From: Rhodospirillales bacterium
GTDB lineage: Bacteria > Pseudomonadota > Alphaproteobacteria > Rhodospirillales > Casp-alpha2
Assembly (NCBI GenBank): GCA_017640505.1
Contig: JAEPQO010000001.1
Coordinates: 1,752,625-1,816,624, forward strand
Direction: 5' to 3'
Length of the DNA: 64,000 bases
Shown in pieces: positions 26,159 to 37,464 of the stretch. The notes under the pieces are model-generated. The model had not been told where the DNA came from, made no database searches, and saw only the letters and a program-made list of their open reading frames with translations. Made by a program: the position numbers and the translations under genes. Each line of letters begins with the position of its first letter. The first letter of the stretch is position 1.

Positions 26159-26617
26159 TCAGCTCTTTTCGCGGAAGTTGTCGTGGCATGCCTTGCAGGC
26201 ATTCTTGCCGAGACCGCCGAGTGCCGCGCCGATGGCGCCCTTGTCACCCGACTTCGCGGCTTCGGCCAGCTGGTTGGCGTGTTCGATGAAGGCCATGGTG
26301 ACTTTCTTGAACTCTTCCGGCTTTTCCCAGACATCCATTTTGGCTTCGGTCTTGCCGTCCATCATGCTGGACCCTTCGGGGAACGCGGTCGAGGTCGCCT
26401 GCGCGAGGCCGGCCATGGCGCTGGCGTGCGCGGCAACGTCCTTCATGTCGCCGGCCTGACCTTTGACGATCAGCGAGATCGACTTCATGTGGCCGCCGAC
26501 GGCCTTCATCACGGATTTACGGTACTCGATGGCTTCCTCACCGGCGAACGCGGTGCCCGTCGCCGTGATCAGCACGCCTGCGGCAAGTGCCGGAAAAAGG
26601 ATCTTCTTGAAACTCAT
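26159..26617 (-). CDS. Cytochrome c' (c-556 type)
   Basis: The 152-residue precursor has a signal peptide (MSFKKILFPALAAGVLITAT, cleavage after AFAG) and a four-helix bundle with the haem-binding CKACH near the C-terminus (residues ~143-147). The N-terminal EEAIEYRKSVMKAVGGHMK matches the family. Cytochromes c' bind NO or act as periplasmic electron carriers. The ribosome binding site AAGGAG is well placed before ATG 26617. Transcription is divergent from the LOG gene. Confidence 0.92.
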   Translation of the reverse strand: MSFKKILFPALAAGVLITATGTAFAGEEAIEYRKSVMKAVGGHMKSISLIVKGQAGDMKDVAAHASAMAGLAQATSTAFPEGSSMMDGKTEAKMDVWEKPEEFKKVTMAFIEHANQLAEAAKSGDKGAIGAALGGLGKNACKACHDNFREKS

Positions 26618-26770
26618 CTTCTCTCACTCCTTGGCAATCGGTTCTTGGGCAATCAGGGTATCTGTCGACGTATCTATCGACTGGCGGCGCTATACCGATT
26701 GCGCTAAGTATGGGGCCACCATCGGCGGATAATATATCTGCTGAGCGTAAAATCCACGTATCACACTATT

Positions 26771-27388
26771 GTGAACGCGACCGACGGAGCACACGCGACC
26801 GCCATGACCATGCCGTCTTCCATCGCCGTTTTCTGCGGGTCCAAGCCGGGGCACGACCCCGCGCAGATGGAAGCCGCGCAGGCGCTCGGCCGCGGCATGG
26901 CGACGCGCGGTATCCGGCTCGTCTATGGCGGCGGTCGGGTCGGTCTGATGGGGGCTGTCGCCGACGCCGTGCAGAAAGCGGGCGGCAAGGTGACGGGCGT
27001 GATCCCAGAGTTCCTGATGAAGCGCGAGGTCGGCAATTCGAACGTCGACGAACTGGAAGTCACCGACAGCATGCACAGCCGCAAGCGGCGCATGTTCGAG
27101 CTTTCGGATGCCTTCGTCTCGCTCGCGGGCGGGCTCGGCACGCTCGACGAGACCGTCGAGATCATCACCTGGAAGCAGCTTCACCTGCATTCGAAACCGA
27201 TCGTTATCATCAGTGTCGACGGGTATTGGGATTTCATGAAATCCGCCACCCAGGATTTCATGGACGCCGGGTTCGCCTATGCCAGCGACGCCGACCTGTT
27301 CGAGATCGTGCCAAGCGTCGACGCCGCCTTCGATGCACTGGAAAAGGCGGCGCCGGATGCCGGCGGCGGGCAGGAGCACCGGCTGTGA
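26771..27388 (+). CDS. LOG-family nucleoside 5'-monophosphate phosphoribohydrolase (TIGR00730)
   Basis: The 205-residue Rossmann-like protein carries the LOG hallmarks: IAVFCGSKPG near the start, YGGGRVGLMGAVADAV, and the catalytic GGLGTLDETVE with the glutamate that hydrolyses the N-glycosidic bond of (cytokinin) riboside monophosphates. The usual PGG of the second motif reads AGG here. The start is GTG 26771 or ATG 26804 (MTMPSS); the first conserved strand begins just after the latter, so 26804 is plausible. The stop overlaps the start of the oxygenase gene (GTGA). Confidence 0.88.
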   Translation: MNATDGAHATAMTMPSSIAVFCGSKPGHDPAQMEAAQALGRGMATRGIRLVYGGGRVGLMGAVADAVQKAGGKVTGVIPEFLMKREVGNSNVDELEVTDSMHSRKRRMFELSDAFVSLAGGLGTLDETVEIITWKQLHLHSKPIVIISVDGYWDFMKSATQDFMDAGFAYASDADLFEIVPSVDAAFDALEKAAPDAGGGQEHRL

Positions 27389-28365
27389 CGCGCCCGATCC
27401 CGACCGTCGATCTGCGCCTGCCGGATGCAGAGGCCGCGGCCGCCGTCGATGCGGCATGCCGCGAGGCGGGCTTTTTCTATGTCACCGGACACGACGTGGC
27501 GCCGGCGCTGACGCAGGCCACGTTCGACGCCATGGCGGCGTTCTTTGCGGCGGCGCCGGATTTCAAGGAACGCTATCACATCCGTCACTCGCACCCGCAC
27601 CAGCGGGGTTACGTGCCGCTTTACGAGGAACACCTGGGCGAGGATGCGGCGCGCGACTGCAAGGAAAGCTTCGACCTCGGCGTCGACCGGGCGCCGGATC
27701 ATCCCGACGTCGTCGCCGGCAAGCCTTTCGCCGCGCCGAACGTATGGCCGGACCTGGACGGCTTCCGGGAAACGGTCGAGGCGTATCATGCGGCGATGAT
27801 CGCGCTCGGCGACCGGCTGGTACGCCTGACCGCAATCGGCCTCGGCCTCGACGCGGACTATTTCGACGAAGCCATGAGCGATCCGGTCGCGAACCTCAGG
27901 CTGCTGCATTACCCCGCCCGGTCCCGGCCCGATGACATGACAGGCTGCGGCGCGCATACGGATTACGGGTTCCTGACGGTGCTCGCGCAGGACGATGTCG
28001 GCGGGCTCGAGATCGAGGGTGATGGCGGCGCATGGATTTACATCCCGCCCGTGGAAGGCGGCTTTGTCGTCAACCTGGGCGATCTGCTGACGCGCTGGAC
28101 GGCGGGGCTTTACCGGGCGCGTCGGCACCGTGTCACGGGCATGTCCGACCGGGCGCGCTACTCGATCCCGTATTTCCTCGATCCCAACGTCGACGCGATG
28201 ATCGAGACGGTGCCGACCTGCCGCCATCTGCCGGGCGCGGACGCCGAGCCGGTGTCGGCAGGCGCGTTCCTGCAGAGCCGCTTCGACGACACCTTCAGTT
28301 ACCGCGAAAAGGCACCCGCCCCCCTTGCCAGCGAGGGGCCCGAACCGTATGTTGCGCCGCAATAA
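27385..28365 (+). CDS. 2-oxoglutarate/Fe(II)-dependent oxygenase, isopenicillin N synthase family
   Basis: The 326-residue product has an N-terminal DIOX_N region (PTVDLRLPD...AGFFYVTGHDV) and a jelly-roll 2OG-FeII_Oxy domain. The iron ligands are the HxD of CGAHTDYGFLTVLAQ, and the distal histidine lies in RARRHRVTG. The following arginine/serine motif RYSIPYF binds the 2-oxoglutarate carboxylate. GTG 27385 overlaps the LOG stop by four bases; the longer open frame upstream is antisense-like and rejected. This subfamily hydroxylates diverse small molecules, including uracil/thymine-type or amino-acid substrates. Coupling to LOG hints at nucleotide or purine-derivative metabolism, as inference only. 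Confidence 0.9.
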   Translation: MTRPIPTVDLRLPDAEAAAAVDAACREAGFFYVTGHDVAPALTQATFDAMAAFFAAAPDFKERYHIRHSHPHQRGYVPLYEEHLGEDAARDCKESFDLGVDRAPDHPDVVAGKPFAAPNVWPDLDGFRETVEAYHAAMIALGDRLVRLTAIGLGLDADYFDEAMSDPVANLRLLHYPARSRPDDMTGCGAHTDYGFLTVLAQDDVGGLEIEGDGGAWIYIPPVEGGFVVNLGDLLTRWTAGLYRARRHRVTGMSDRARYSIPYFLDPNVDAMIETVPTCRHLPGADAEPVSAGAFLQSRFDDTFSYREKAPAPLASEGPEPYVAPQ

Positions 28366-28425
28366 ACGCGGGGTAACGGCACCGCCTGCCTGAGCGGCCG
28401 GCGCCAAGGTCAGGAGTAGCAGCCC

Positions 28426-29646
28426 ATGTCGAAGATCAATGTCAAAAACCCGATCGTCGAGCTCGATGGCGACGAGATGACCCGGATCATCTGGGAATTC
28501 ATCAAGGACAAGCTGATCCTGCCGTACCTGCATGTCGACCTGAAGTACTACGATCTCGGCATCGAAAAGCGCGACGAGACCGACGATCAGATCACCATAG
28601 ATGCGGCCAATGCGATCAAGGAGCATGGTGTTGGCGTCAAGTGCGCGACCATCACGCCGGACGAACAGCGGGTCGAGGAATTTGGCCTCAAGAAGATGTG
28701 GCGCTCGCCGAACGGGACGATCCGCAACATCCTCGGCGGCACCGTGTTCCGCCAGCCGATCATCTGCAAGAACGTGCCGCGCCTGGTGCCGGGCTGGACC
28801 AAGCCCATCGTCATCGGCCGTCATGCGTTCGGCGACCAGTACCGCGCCACCGACTTCCTGTTCCCGGGCAAGGGCAAGCTGATCATGCGCTTCGAGCCGG
28901 AAGACGGTTCCGACGCCATCGAGCGCGAGGTGTTCGACGCCCCCAGCGCCGGCGTCGCCATGGGCATGTATAACCTGGACGCAAGCATCAAGGGCTTCGC
29001 GCGGTCGTGCATGAACTATGCGCTGGGCCTCAATTGGCCGCTGTATCTGTCGACCAAGAACACGATCCTCAAGGCCTACGACGGGCGCTTCAAGGACCTG
29101 TTCGAAGAAGTCTACGAGACCGAGTTCAAGGACGCGTTCGCGAAAGCCGGCATCACCTATCAGCACCGCCTGATCGACGACATGGTGGCCTGCGCGCTCA
29201 AATGGGAAGGCGGCTTCGTCTGGGCCTGCAAGAACTACGACGGCGACGTGCAGTCCGATACGGTGGCGCAGGGCTTCGGGTCCTTGGGCCTGATGACGTC
29301 GGTGCTGCTGACGCCGGACGGCAAGACGGTCGAGGCCGAGGCCGCGCACGGCACGGTCACGCGCCACTACAGACAGCACCAGCAGGGCAAGGAAACTTCG
29401 ACCAACCCGATCGCCTCGATCTTCGCCTGGACCCGCGCGCTCAGCTACCGCGGCCAGTTCGACGATACGCCCGAGGTGACGCAGTTTGCCCAGACCCTCG
29501 AAAAGGTCTGCATCGACAGCGTCGAAGCGGGCGCCATGACCAAGGACCTGGCACTGCTCGTCGGCCCGGATCAGGGCTGGATGACGACGCAGCAGTTCCT
29601 CGCCAAGCTCGACGACAACCTCAAGGCCGAGATGGACAAGGGCTGA
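28426..29646 (+). CDS. icd: NADP-dependent isocitrate dehydrogenase, dimeric (eukaryote-like) type
   Basis: The 406-residue enzyme oxidatively decarboxylates isocitrate to 2-oxoglutarate. It starts [20 protein letters not shown], the classical N-terminus of the homodimeric NADP type, and has the substrate-binding serine/arginine loop [12 protein letters not shown], the metal-binding [11 protein letters not shown] and the NADP segment [12 protein letters not shown] clear AGGAG precedes ATG 28426. A second, unrelated isocitrate dehydrogenase lies 3 kb downstream. Confidence 0.96.
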   Translation: MSKINVKNPIVELDGDEMTRIIWEFIKDKLILPYLHVDLKYYDLGIEKRDETDDQITIDAANAIKEHGVGVKCATITPDEQRVEEFGLKKMWRSPNGTIRNILGGTVFRQPIICKNVPRLVPGWTKPIVIGRHAFGDQYRATDFLFPGKGKLIMRFEPEDGSDAIEREVFDAPSAGVAMGMYNLDASIKGFARSCMNYALGLNWPLYLSTKNTILKAYDGRFKDLFEEVYETEFKDAFAKAGITYQHRLIDDMVACALKWEGGFVWACKNYDGDVQSDTVAQGFGSLGLMTSVLLTPDGKTVEAEAAHGTVTRHYRQHQQGKETSTNPIASIFAWTRALSYRGQFDDTPEVTQFAQTLEKVCIDSVEAGAMTKDLALLVGPDQGWMTTQQFLAKLDDNLKAEMDKG

Positions 29647-29671
29647 GGCTCGTCCGCTTCCTCGACATCTC

Positions 29672-29780
29672 CCCCCTCACCCAACCTCTCCCCCTTGGAG
29701 GGGGAGAGGGATGAGTGCGTTCGAAATTTCGTCAGGGTCCCTCTCCACCACGCGCGTGGGGGAGAGGACAGGTGAGGGGG
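29672..29780. repeat. Extragenic inverted repeat family A, copy 4
   Basis: CCCCCTCACCC at the left and AGGTGAGGGGG at the right enclose CTCTCCCCC / GGGGGAGAG hairpins. It lies after icd, before the diheme cytochrome gene. Confidence 0.85.
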
Positions 29781-29860
29781 CTTTGGCCTTCTCACGCAAC
29801 AAACGATTTAAGCGACGCCCGTGCATCTGCTAAAATGGCATTCTCAAGTGGTGGAAGACC

Positions 29861-30733
29861 ATGCGCGCCTTATTCGCCCTGTTGATGACATCGCTGATCG
29901 TGACCGCCCCGTTGCCGCACGCGCGGGCAGCGGAGATGGACGATTATGTTGCCGAGGCGGAAACGGTGCTGCAGCGGCTGCGCGGCGAAATGATGCAGGA
30001 AATGGTCAACGCCCAGCAAAAGGGCCCGGCAGCCGCCATCGACGTCTGCCGTCACCTGGCCCCCGAGATCAACGCGAAAATCGAACAAGAAACCGGCTGG
30101 ACGCTCCGGCGCACCGGGCTCCGCGTACGCAATCCGGCGAACGCGCCCATCGACGACGAGGAAGCCTTAATGCGCTCGTTCGAGCTCAAGGCCATGGCCG
30201 GTCAGCCGCCGCAACTGCTGCGCACGGCACGGATTATCGAACGCGATGGCGAAAAGGTGTTTCACCTGATCCAGGCGGTGCCGATGTTCGATACCTGCCT
30301 CGGCTGTCACGGGTCCGACATCGACCCGGCGACGCTGACGCGGATCAAGGAACTCTACCCCGACGACAACGCCACCGGGTATGCGGTCGGCGACATCCGG
30401 GGTGCGTTCTCGCTCTATAAGCCCGTTGATGCGTTCGCCACGAGCCGGCCGGCGGGACCGGTGACGCTGGCCTCGCTCGGCTACAAACCGACACGTGATC
30501 CCGCCGCCAAGGGCGATGCGACGGTCGGCGAGGGACTTTACAAGCGCTATTGCGAGAACTGCCACGCGCCGGCCGATCTGGCGCGCCACGTCTTTCCCGA
30601 TCCGGAAAAGAAACCCGACGCCGAGGTGTGCAAATTCCTCGGTACCCACGGCATGACCAAGGGGCAGCAAGACTGCGACGTGACGGCGTATCTCAAGGAC
30701 ATCGCCCGCTTCCTTGAGGCGCATGGTAATTGA
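29861..30733 (+). CDS. Periplasmic diheme protein: DUF3365 (Tll0287-like) sensor domain plus cytochrome c
   Basis: The 290-residue exported protein has a signal peptide ending at ARAAEM. Residues ~40-195 form a DUF3365/Tll0287-like domain with a c-type haem site CLGCH, within the typical context FDTCLGCHG and a C-terminal GYAVGDIRGAFSL strand. Residues ~200-290 form a small cytochrome c domain with CENCH and a later cysteine pair (VCKFLGTHGMTKGQQDCD). DUF3365 domains occur in redox or PAS-like haem sensors. The fusion with a second haem suggests a periplasmic electron-transfer or redox-sensing role. Two extragenic repeats isolate it as a single-gene unit. Confidence 0.85.
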   Translation: MRALFALLMTSLIVTAPLPHARAAEMDDYVAEAETVLQRLRGEMMQEMVNAQQKGPAAAIDVCRHLAPEINAKIEQETGWTLRRTGLRVRNPANAPIDDEEALMRSFELKAMAGQPPQLLRTARIIERDGEKVFHLIQAVPMFDTCLGCHGSDIDPATLTRIKELYPDDNATGYAVGDIRGAFSLYKPVDAFATSRPAGPVTLASLGYKPTRDPAAKGDATVGEGLYKRYCENCHAPADLARHVFPDPEKKPDAEVCKFLGTHGMTKGQQDCDVTAYLKDIARFLEAHGN

Positions 30734-30767
30734 CCGGCAAATCTTTCACTTCGTCACTTCAATGCTT

Positions 30768-30876
30768 CCCCCTCACCTAACCTCTCCCCCTTCGAAGGGG
30801 GAGAGGGATTAGAGCTGGCCCTTGAACCGAGAGTCCCTCTCCACCACGCGCGTGGGGGAGAGGACAGGTGAGGGGG
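30768..30876. repeat. Extragenic inverted repeat family A, copy 5
   Basis: It is nearly identical to copies 3 and 4, with outer CCCCCTCACCT / AGGTGAGGGGG arms and a central GAGAGTCCCTCTCCACCACG segment. It lies after the diheme cytochrome gene. Confidence 0.85.
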
Positions 30877-30947
30877 CTTTTGCGCACCTTTAATCTCCGC
30901 CAAGATGTCCCCATCAAAAAACAAGACGTCACTTAGGGGAAACAATC

Positions 30948-31748
30948 ATGACAGGCAGACTGGAAGGTAAGGTCGCGATCATCACGGGCGCGGGATGCGT
31001 CGGGCCGGGCTGGGGCAACGGGCGCGCGGAATGTGTCCGCTTCGCCCAGGAAGGGGCGAAGATCTTCGCCGTCGATCTCAAGGCCGAGGCAATGGACGAA
31101 ACGCTGGAAAAGGTCGCCGACTTCGGCGGCGAGATCGAGACGCATCTCTGCGACGTCACCGACAAGGAACAGGTGGACGCCATGGTCGCGGCGTGCATCG
31201 AACGCTTCGGACGCGTCGATATCCTGATCAACAACGTGGGCGGGTCGGCCCGCGGGGGCCCGGTCGAGATGGACGAGGCAACGTGGGACGGCCAGATGGC
31301 CTATAACCTGAAATCGGTCTACCTGTGCTGCAAGGCGGTGCTGCCGCATATGGAAGCGCAGGGTTCGGGCGTCATCATCAACACGTCATCGTCGGCGGGG
31401 CTGCGCTGGACCGGCGTGCCGCAATCGGCCTACGCGGCGGCGAAGGCCGGGATCATCCAGTTCTCGAAGGTGCTGGCCGTGCAGTACGCACCCCAGGGCA
31501 TCCGGGTCTGCACCGTGGTGCCGGGGCAGATGCACACGCCGATGGTGGCGGCCAGGCTGGCCGGTCAGCACGCCGGCGGCGACGTCGAGGGATTGCTTAA
31601 AAAGCGTCAGTCGCGTATTCCGCTCGGCTTCATGGGCGATGGGCGCGACATCGCCAACGCGGCGCTGTTCCTGTGCTCGGACGAGGCGCGTTTCATCACC
31701 GGGACGGAGCTTGTGGTCGACGGCGGCATGACGGCGCGGTGCGATTAG
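30948..31748 (+). CDS. Short-chain dehydrogenase/reductase (SDR)
   Basis: The 266-residue classical SDR has the cofactor motif ITGAGCVGPGWGNGR (TGxxxGxG, slightly expanded), INNVGGSARGG (NNxG equivalent), the catalytic serine in NTSSSAGL and the YxxxK of YAAAKAG, ending in GTELVVDGGMTAR. The acidic residue after the second strand (FAVDLKAE) suggests NAD rather than NADP preference. The substrate is unknown. The gene is bracketed by family A repeats and stands alone. Confidence 0.92.
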   Translation: MTGRLEGKVAIITGAGCVGPGWGNGRAECVRFAQEGAKIFAVDLKAEAMDETLEKVADFGGEIETHLCDVTDKEQVDAMVAACIERFGRVDILINNVGGSARGGPVEMDEATWDGQMAYNLKSVYLCCKAVLPHMEAQGSGVIINTSSSAGLRWTGVPQSAYAAAKAGIIQFSKVLAVQYAPQGIRVCTVVPGQMHTPMVAARLAGQHAGGDVEGLLKKRQSRIPLGFMGDGRDIANAALFLCSDEARFITGTELVVDGGMTARCD

Positions 31749-31756
31749 GGGGCGTT

Positions 31757-31859
31757 GCCCCTCATCCTGTCCTTCTCCCTATGGGAGAAGGGACTCACGT
31801 AGCACGGTCCCTCTCCCTGGGGAGAGGGTGGTGCGCGTTAGCGCGCCGGGTGAGGGGGC
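31757..31859. repeat. Extragenic inverted repeat family A, copy 6 (variant)
   Basis: This is a diverged copy: GCCCCTCATCCTGTCC, CTTCTCCCTATGGGAGAAGG and CCCTCTCCCTGGGGAGAGGG hairpins, a GCGCGTTAGCGCGC stem, and a terminal GGGTGAGGGGGC. It sits between the convergent SDR and rhodanese genes. Confidence 0.75.
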
Positions 31860-31867
31860 TCAAAAAG

Positions 31868-32398
31868 TCAGGACGTCGGCTTCTGCCGGTTCCACGGCAT
31901 CATCATGATGACGGTCGCCAGCGCGCAGGTACCGGTCAGGCCCGCGAACAGCAGGCCTAGACCGATGGCGCCCAGCACATAGGGCGCAAATGTCATGCCC
32001 ATCCCAGCGAGCACGGCAAACAGGACGATCAGGGTGCCGACGGTGATCTGCACCTGGCGCGGCACGCTGAGGGCGCCGCTGCCGGCCTGCGAGCCGATCA
32101 CGGGCAGACCGCTCGACTGCCACGCGTTGAGGCCGCCTTCGAGGAGGCGTGCATTCTTGAGCCCGGCGCTTTCGATTGTGTCGCAGGCGCGGGCCGTGCG
32201 GGCGCCCGACGTGCAGTAGAAAATGGCGTGCTTGTCATCAAGGACCGATACGAGTGCAGAGTCGATCCGCGCGTTGGGGACAAGGATCGCGCCCGGGACG
32301 TGCCCCTGCGCGAATTCGGCTTCGCTGCGGATATCGAAGAGCAGCGCTTTATGATCCTGTAACAGGGCGTTGGCCTGTTCCGGTGCAATGTGTTCCAT
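31868..32398 (-). CDS. Rhodanese-DUF2892 membrane protein (YgaP-like)
   Basis: The 176-residue product has an N-terminal rhodanese domain (residues ~1-105; DIRSEAEFAQGHVPGA, active-site loop FYCTSGARTARAC with the persulfide cysteine) and a C-terminal DUF2892 pair of transmembrane helices (TVGTLIVLFAVLAGMGM and GLLFAGLTGTCALATVIMMM). YgaP-type proteins carry sulfur at the inner membrane and often lie under BigR/ArsR control. Upstream, at 32405-32450, the sequence is unusually AT-rich and contains ATTATATAAT, a possible promoter or operator. Confidence 0.92.
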   Translation of the reverse strand: MEHIAPEQANALLQDHKALLFDIRSEAEFAQGHVPGAILVPNARIDSALVSVLDDKHAIFYCTSGARTARACDTIESAGLKNARLLEGGLNAWQSSGLPVIGSQAGSGALSVPRQVQITVGTLIVLFAVLAGMGMTFAPYVLGAIGLGLLFAGLTGTCALATVIMMMPWNRQKPTS

Positions 32399-32404
32399 GG
32401 GTGG

Positions 32405-34853
<2,449 letters not shown>

Positions 34854-34871
34854 GAAACAAGAACGCGCAGA

Positions 34872-34904
34872 AAACCCGGCATCCTCGGATGCCGGGTTTT
34901 TTAT
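34872..34904 (+). terminator. Intrinsic terminator of the monomeric IDH gene
   Basis: The hairpin AACCCGGCATCC / GGATGCCGGGTT has a TC loop and is followed by TTTTTTATT. It is the clearest rho-independent terminator on the plus strand in this window. Confidence 0.92.
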
Positions 34905-34951
34905 TGCGTGGTTCCTGCCGCTTTGGAAATAAACCTCCATTTCCTTCAGAT

Positions 34952-35524
34952 ATGTACTACAAGAATAAGCAGTTAATCGACGTGCTCTGGGGGAGACGGG
35001 TGGACTACGCATCGCAGATACGGCGGCTCGGGGGGGCGCCGGAACATATCGAATTTGTCGAATTTCTAGCATCACGCATGAAAGGGTCGGCATGGCCCGA
35101 CTTCGCAACGCTGGACCTGATGGAGGTGCCGCGTCTGGTGCCGCATATCTGGGTCGTCGACGGCCGGGAAGGGACCGCCCGGGGGCTGAAGGTTTTGTTT
35201 TCGGGCACCGAGATCGACCGCCGCTTCGGGCGTAATCTGATGGGGGAGTACCTGCAACCCGGTTACGCCGAGCATTACTCGCACGAAGCCTTCAATGCCT
35301 ATGCGTCGGTGTTTACCGACAAGCGTCCGGTCTATGTCGAACGTTCGGACTACTACCCCGGTGTCGAGCCGCAAATGGAGCGCCGCATCAAGGTCGTCGT
35401 GTTCCCGTGCTCCAGCGACGGCGAGACAATTGACTTCTCGATCGGCCTGACTAAATTCGAAAAAACCAGGGCGAACATGCTGGCCGAGCCGGTGATCGTG
35501 CAGCTGGAGCCGCCTACCCCTTGA
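34952..35524 (+). CDS. PAS-domain protein (PAS_5-like), unknown signal
   Basis: The 190-residue product from ATG 34952 is a single PAS-like domain of the short kind common in Rhodospirillales. It has a FATLDLMEVPRLVPHIWVVD segment, a GLKVLFSGTEIDRRFGRNLMG core and a C-terminal strand VVVFPCSSDGETIDFSIG. It has no output domain or membrane segment, so it would act by protein contact or ligand binding. An in-frame start at 34889 would fall within the preceding terminator and is rejected. It overlaps the convergent dinB by 11 bases. Confidence 0.8.
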   Translation: MYYKNKQLIDVLWGRRVDYASQIRRLGGAPEHIEFVEFLASRMKGSAWPDFATLDLMEVPRLVPHIWVVDGREGTARGLKVLFSGTEIDRRFGRNLMGEYLQPGYAEHYSHEAFNAYASVFTDKRPVYVERSDYYPGVEPQMERRIKVVVFPCSSDGETIDFSIGLTKFEKTRANMLAEPVIVQLEPPTP

Positions 35525-36776
35525 ACCCGCGGCCCTTGCCGATGGCCTTGTCGCCGAACTTGGCGCGCACCGCGTCGATGGCGTCGGCGACCTTGACCCG
35601 TTTGCCACGGTCCGGATCGGCGAGGTCTGGCTGATCCGCCTGATCGGCCGGCAACAGGCGTTCGGCGCCGACCCCGATCAGGCGATAGAGTTTCTTGCCG
35701 TCGGCTTCGCCCATCAGCAGGGCTTCGGCGGCATTGTATATTTCGTCGGCGAGCTTGGTCGGCCCGGGCAATTTGCGCGACCGGGTGACGAGCTTGAAGT
35801 CGGCGGATTTCAGTTTCAGCTGCACGCCGTCGCAGGCATACCCGGCGCGGCCCAGGCGCCGCGCCACTTTCTCGGCGAGCCCCCAGAGCGTGACCTTGAG
35901 CGCGTCGGGGTCGGCGACGTCGTCCTCGAACGTGGTCTCGGCGGAGATCGACTTGGTGACACTTTCCGGATCGACGCTGCGCACGTCCTTACCTTCCGAG
36001 AACCGCTTCAGGCGCGTGCCGATGGCGCCGTACCGAGCGACCAGTTCGGCCTCGTCGTATTTATGCAGATCGCCGACCTTGGCGATGCCGTCGTATTCCA
36101 GCTTTTTTCGGAGCGCGCGGCCGACACCCCAGAGAATCCCGACCGGCTTTTCGGCCAGGAAGGTGACGGCTTCCTCGCGGCCGATGGCGGCGAAGCCGCG
36201 CGGCTTGTCGAGGTCGGAGGCGAGCTTGGCGAGGAACTTGTTGTAACTGAGGCCGATGGAAACGTTGATGCCGATCTCGTCCTCGATCCGCTTGGCGAGT
36301 TTGACCAGTGTCGCCGCGGGTGCGCCATGGTGCAGGCGGCGCGTGCCGGACAGGTCGAGGAACGCCTCGTCGATGGAAATCGGCTCGACCATCGGTGTGA
36401 CGCTCTGCATCAGGTCGCGGACCTGGTGGCCGACGTCGCGGTATTTTTCCATGTTGGGGCGGATGACGACGGCATCGGGGCACGCCTTTAGCGCCTTGAA
36501 CATGGGCATGGCGGACCTGATTCCGTAAATCCTGGCGATATAGCAGCATGCCGAGACGACACCCCGCCGGCCGCCGCCGACAATCACCGGTTTGCCGCGG
36601 ATGTCCGGGTTGTCGCGCTTCTCGACCGAGGCGTAGAACGCGTCGCAGTCCATGTGCGCGATTTCGAGGTCGAGCAGCTCCGGATGGGAAAAAAACCGCG
36701 TGCCGCCGCAGTTCGGGCACGTGGGATCGGGGGGCGTATCGAAGATATCCGCGCAATCGCGGCAGATCGCGCTCAT
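35514..36776 (-). CDS. dinB: DNA polymerase IV (Y family)
   Basis: The 420-residue translesion polymerase has the palm motifs IAHMDCDAFYASVEKRDNP (first catalytic aspartates) and SIDEAFLDLSG (second), fingers with the GLSYNKFLAKLASD helix-hairpin-helix, and a little-finger domain from about residue 245. It carries an N-terminal extension with CRDC and CPNCGG that looks like a zinc ribbon, seen in alphaproteobacterial DinB. A C-terminal tail includes basic residues (KGRGFKG). It is convergent with the PAS gene. No LexA box was identified upstream. Confidence 0.95.
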   Translation of the reverse strand: MSAICRDCADIFDTPPDPTCPNCGGTRFFSHPELLDLEIAHMDCDAFYASVEKRDNPDIRGKPVIVGGGRRGVVSACCYIARIYGIRSAMPMFKALKACPDAVVIRPNMEKYRDVGHQVRDLMQSVTPMVEPISIDEAFLDLSGTRRLHHGAPAATLVKLAKRIEDEIGINVSIGLSYNKFLAKLASDLDKPRGFAAIGREEAVTFLAEKPVGILWGVGRALRKKLEYDGIAKVGDLHKYDEAELVARYGAIGTRLKRFSEGKDVRSVDPESVTKSISAETTFEDDVADPDALKVTLWGLAEKVARRLGRAGYACDGVQLKLKSADFKLVTRSRKLPGPTKLADEIYNAAEALLMGEADGKKLYRLIGVGAERLLPADQADQPDLADPDRGKRVKVADAIDAVRAKFGDKAIGKGRGFKG

Positions 36777-36900
36777 TTCCCGGCCCTTATAGGTGCAGGA
36801 GGCGACGCATTATAATTGCTGCAGATTCCGCTCATGGATACTATGATATCAAAGAGTTAAGGGAAGTGCGCACGTACTTTGACGCGGCAAAAATGAATTA

Positions 36901-37464
36901 ATGTCTGATATCGCAACATTGGTCGAGGAAGAACCGGACGAGCTTCGACAGGCAAACCTTCAAATCCGGCAGATGGAACAGACCGTTTTCGCGCTCCGCG
37001 AGGAACTGGAACGTCTGCAGGTCGAGAAGGAACAGGCGGTCCAGGACGCGGTCTCGAACAACGTCGACGAGATCAAGCAGCTGAAGGAAACGATCCAGGC
37101 GCTGCGCGACGAACTGGAAGATCACAGGATGAGCGCGGAAGCGCGCGTCCAGGAAGCGATCTCGAACTCGGCGAGCGAGATCAAGCAGCTCAAGGAAACC
37201 TCGCAGGCACTGCGCGACGAGATGGAGCGGCTTCAGGTCGAAAAGGCGGATGCGGTGCAGGACGCGACCCGGGCGGGCCAGGACGAGATCCGCCAGTTGA
37301 AGGAAACGGTCGCATCGCTTCGCGATGAGCTTGAAACGATGCGTTTTGATGGTATCGAGAAGCTGCAGGAACAGGAACGGGTTGCGCGCGACGAACTGGG
37401 GCAGTTGCAACAGACCATCGTCGAAATGCGCAACGAATTGGAGACGATAAAGAGTGGCCAGTAA
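36901..37464 (+). CDS. Coiled-coil protein coupled to the downstream adenylate cyclase
   Basis: The 187-residue protein is almost entirely heptad coiled coil. It has an internal repeat, EIKQLKET-x-x-ALRDE-x-E, that occurs at least three times (residues ~58-80, ~93-115, ~133-155), spaced by about 37 residues, with VQDA/VQEA before each. No catalytic motif or membrane segment is present. It overlaps the cyclase start by 11 bases, so the two are translationally coupled and probably stoichiometric. The role may be to dimerise or localise the cyclase. The repeats are nearly identical at the DNA level in places, which suggests duplication. Confidence 0.75.
   Translation: MSDIATLVEEEPDELRQANLQIRQMEQTVFALREELERLQVEKEQAVQDAVSNNVDEIKQLKETIQALRDELEDHRMSAEARVQEAISNSASEIKQLKETSQALRDEMERLQVEKADAVQDATRAGQDEIRQLKETVASLRDELETMRFDGIEKLQEQERVARDELGQLQQTIVEMRNELETIKSGQ

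Noticed and set aside
27277-29379. 700-residue minus-strand open frame across the oxygenase and icd
   Set aside because: It is antisense to two genes with complete catalytic motifs.
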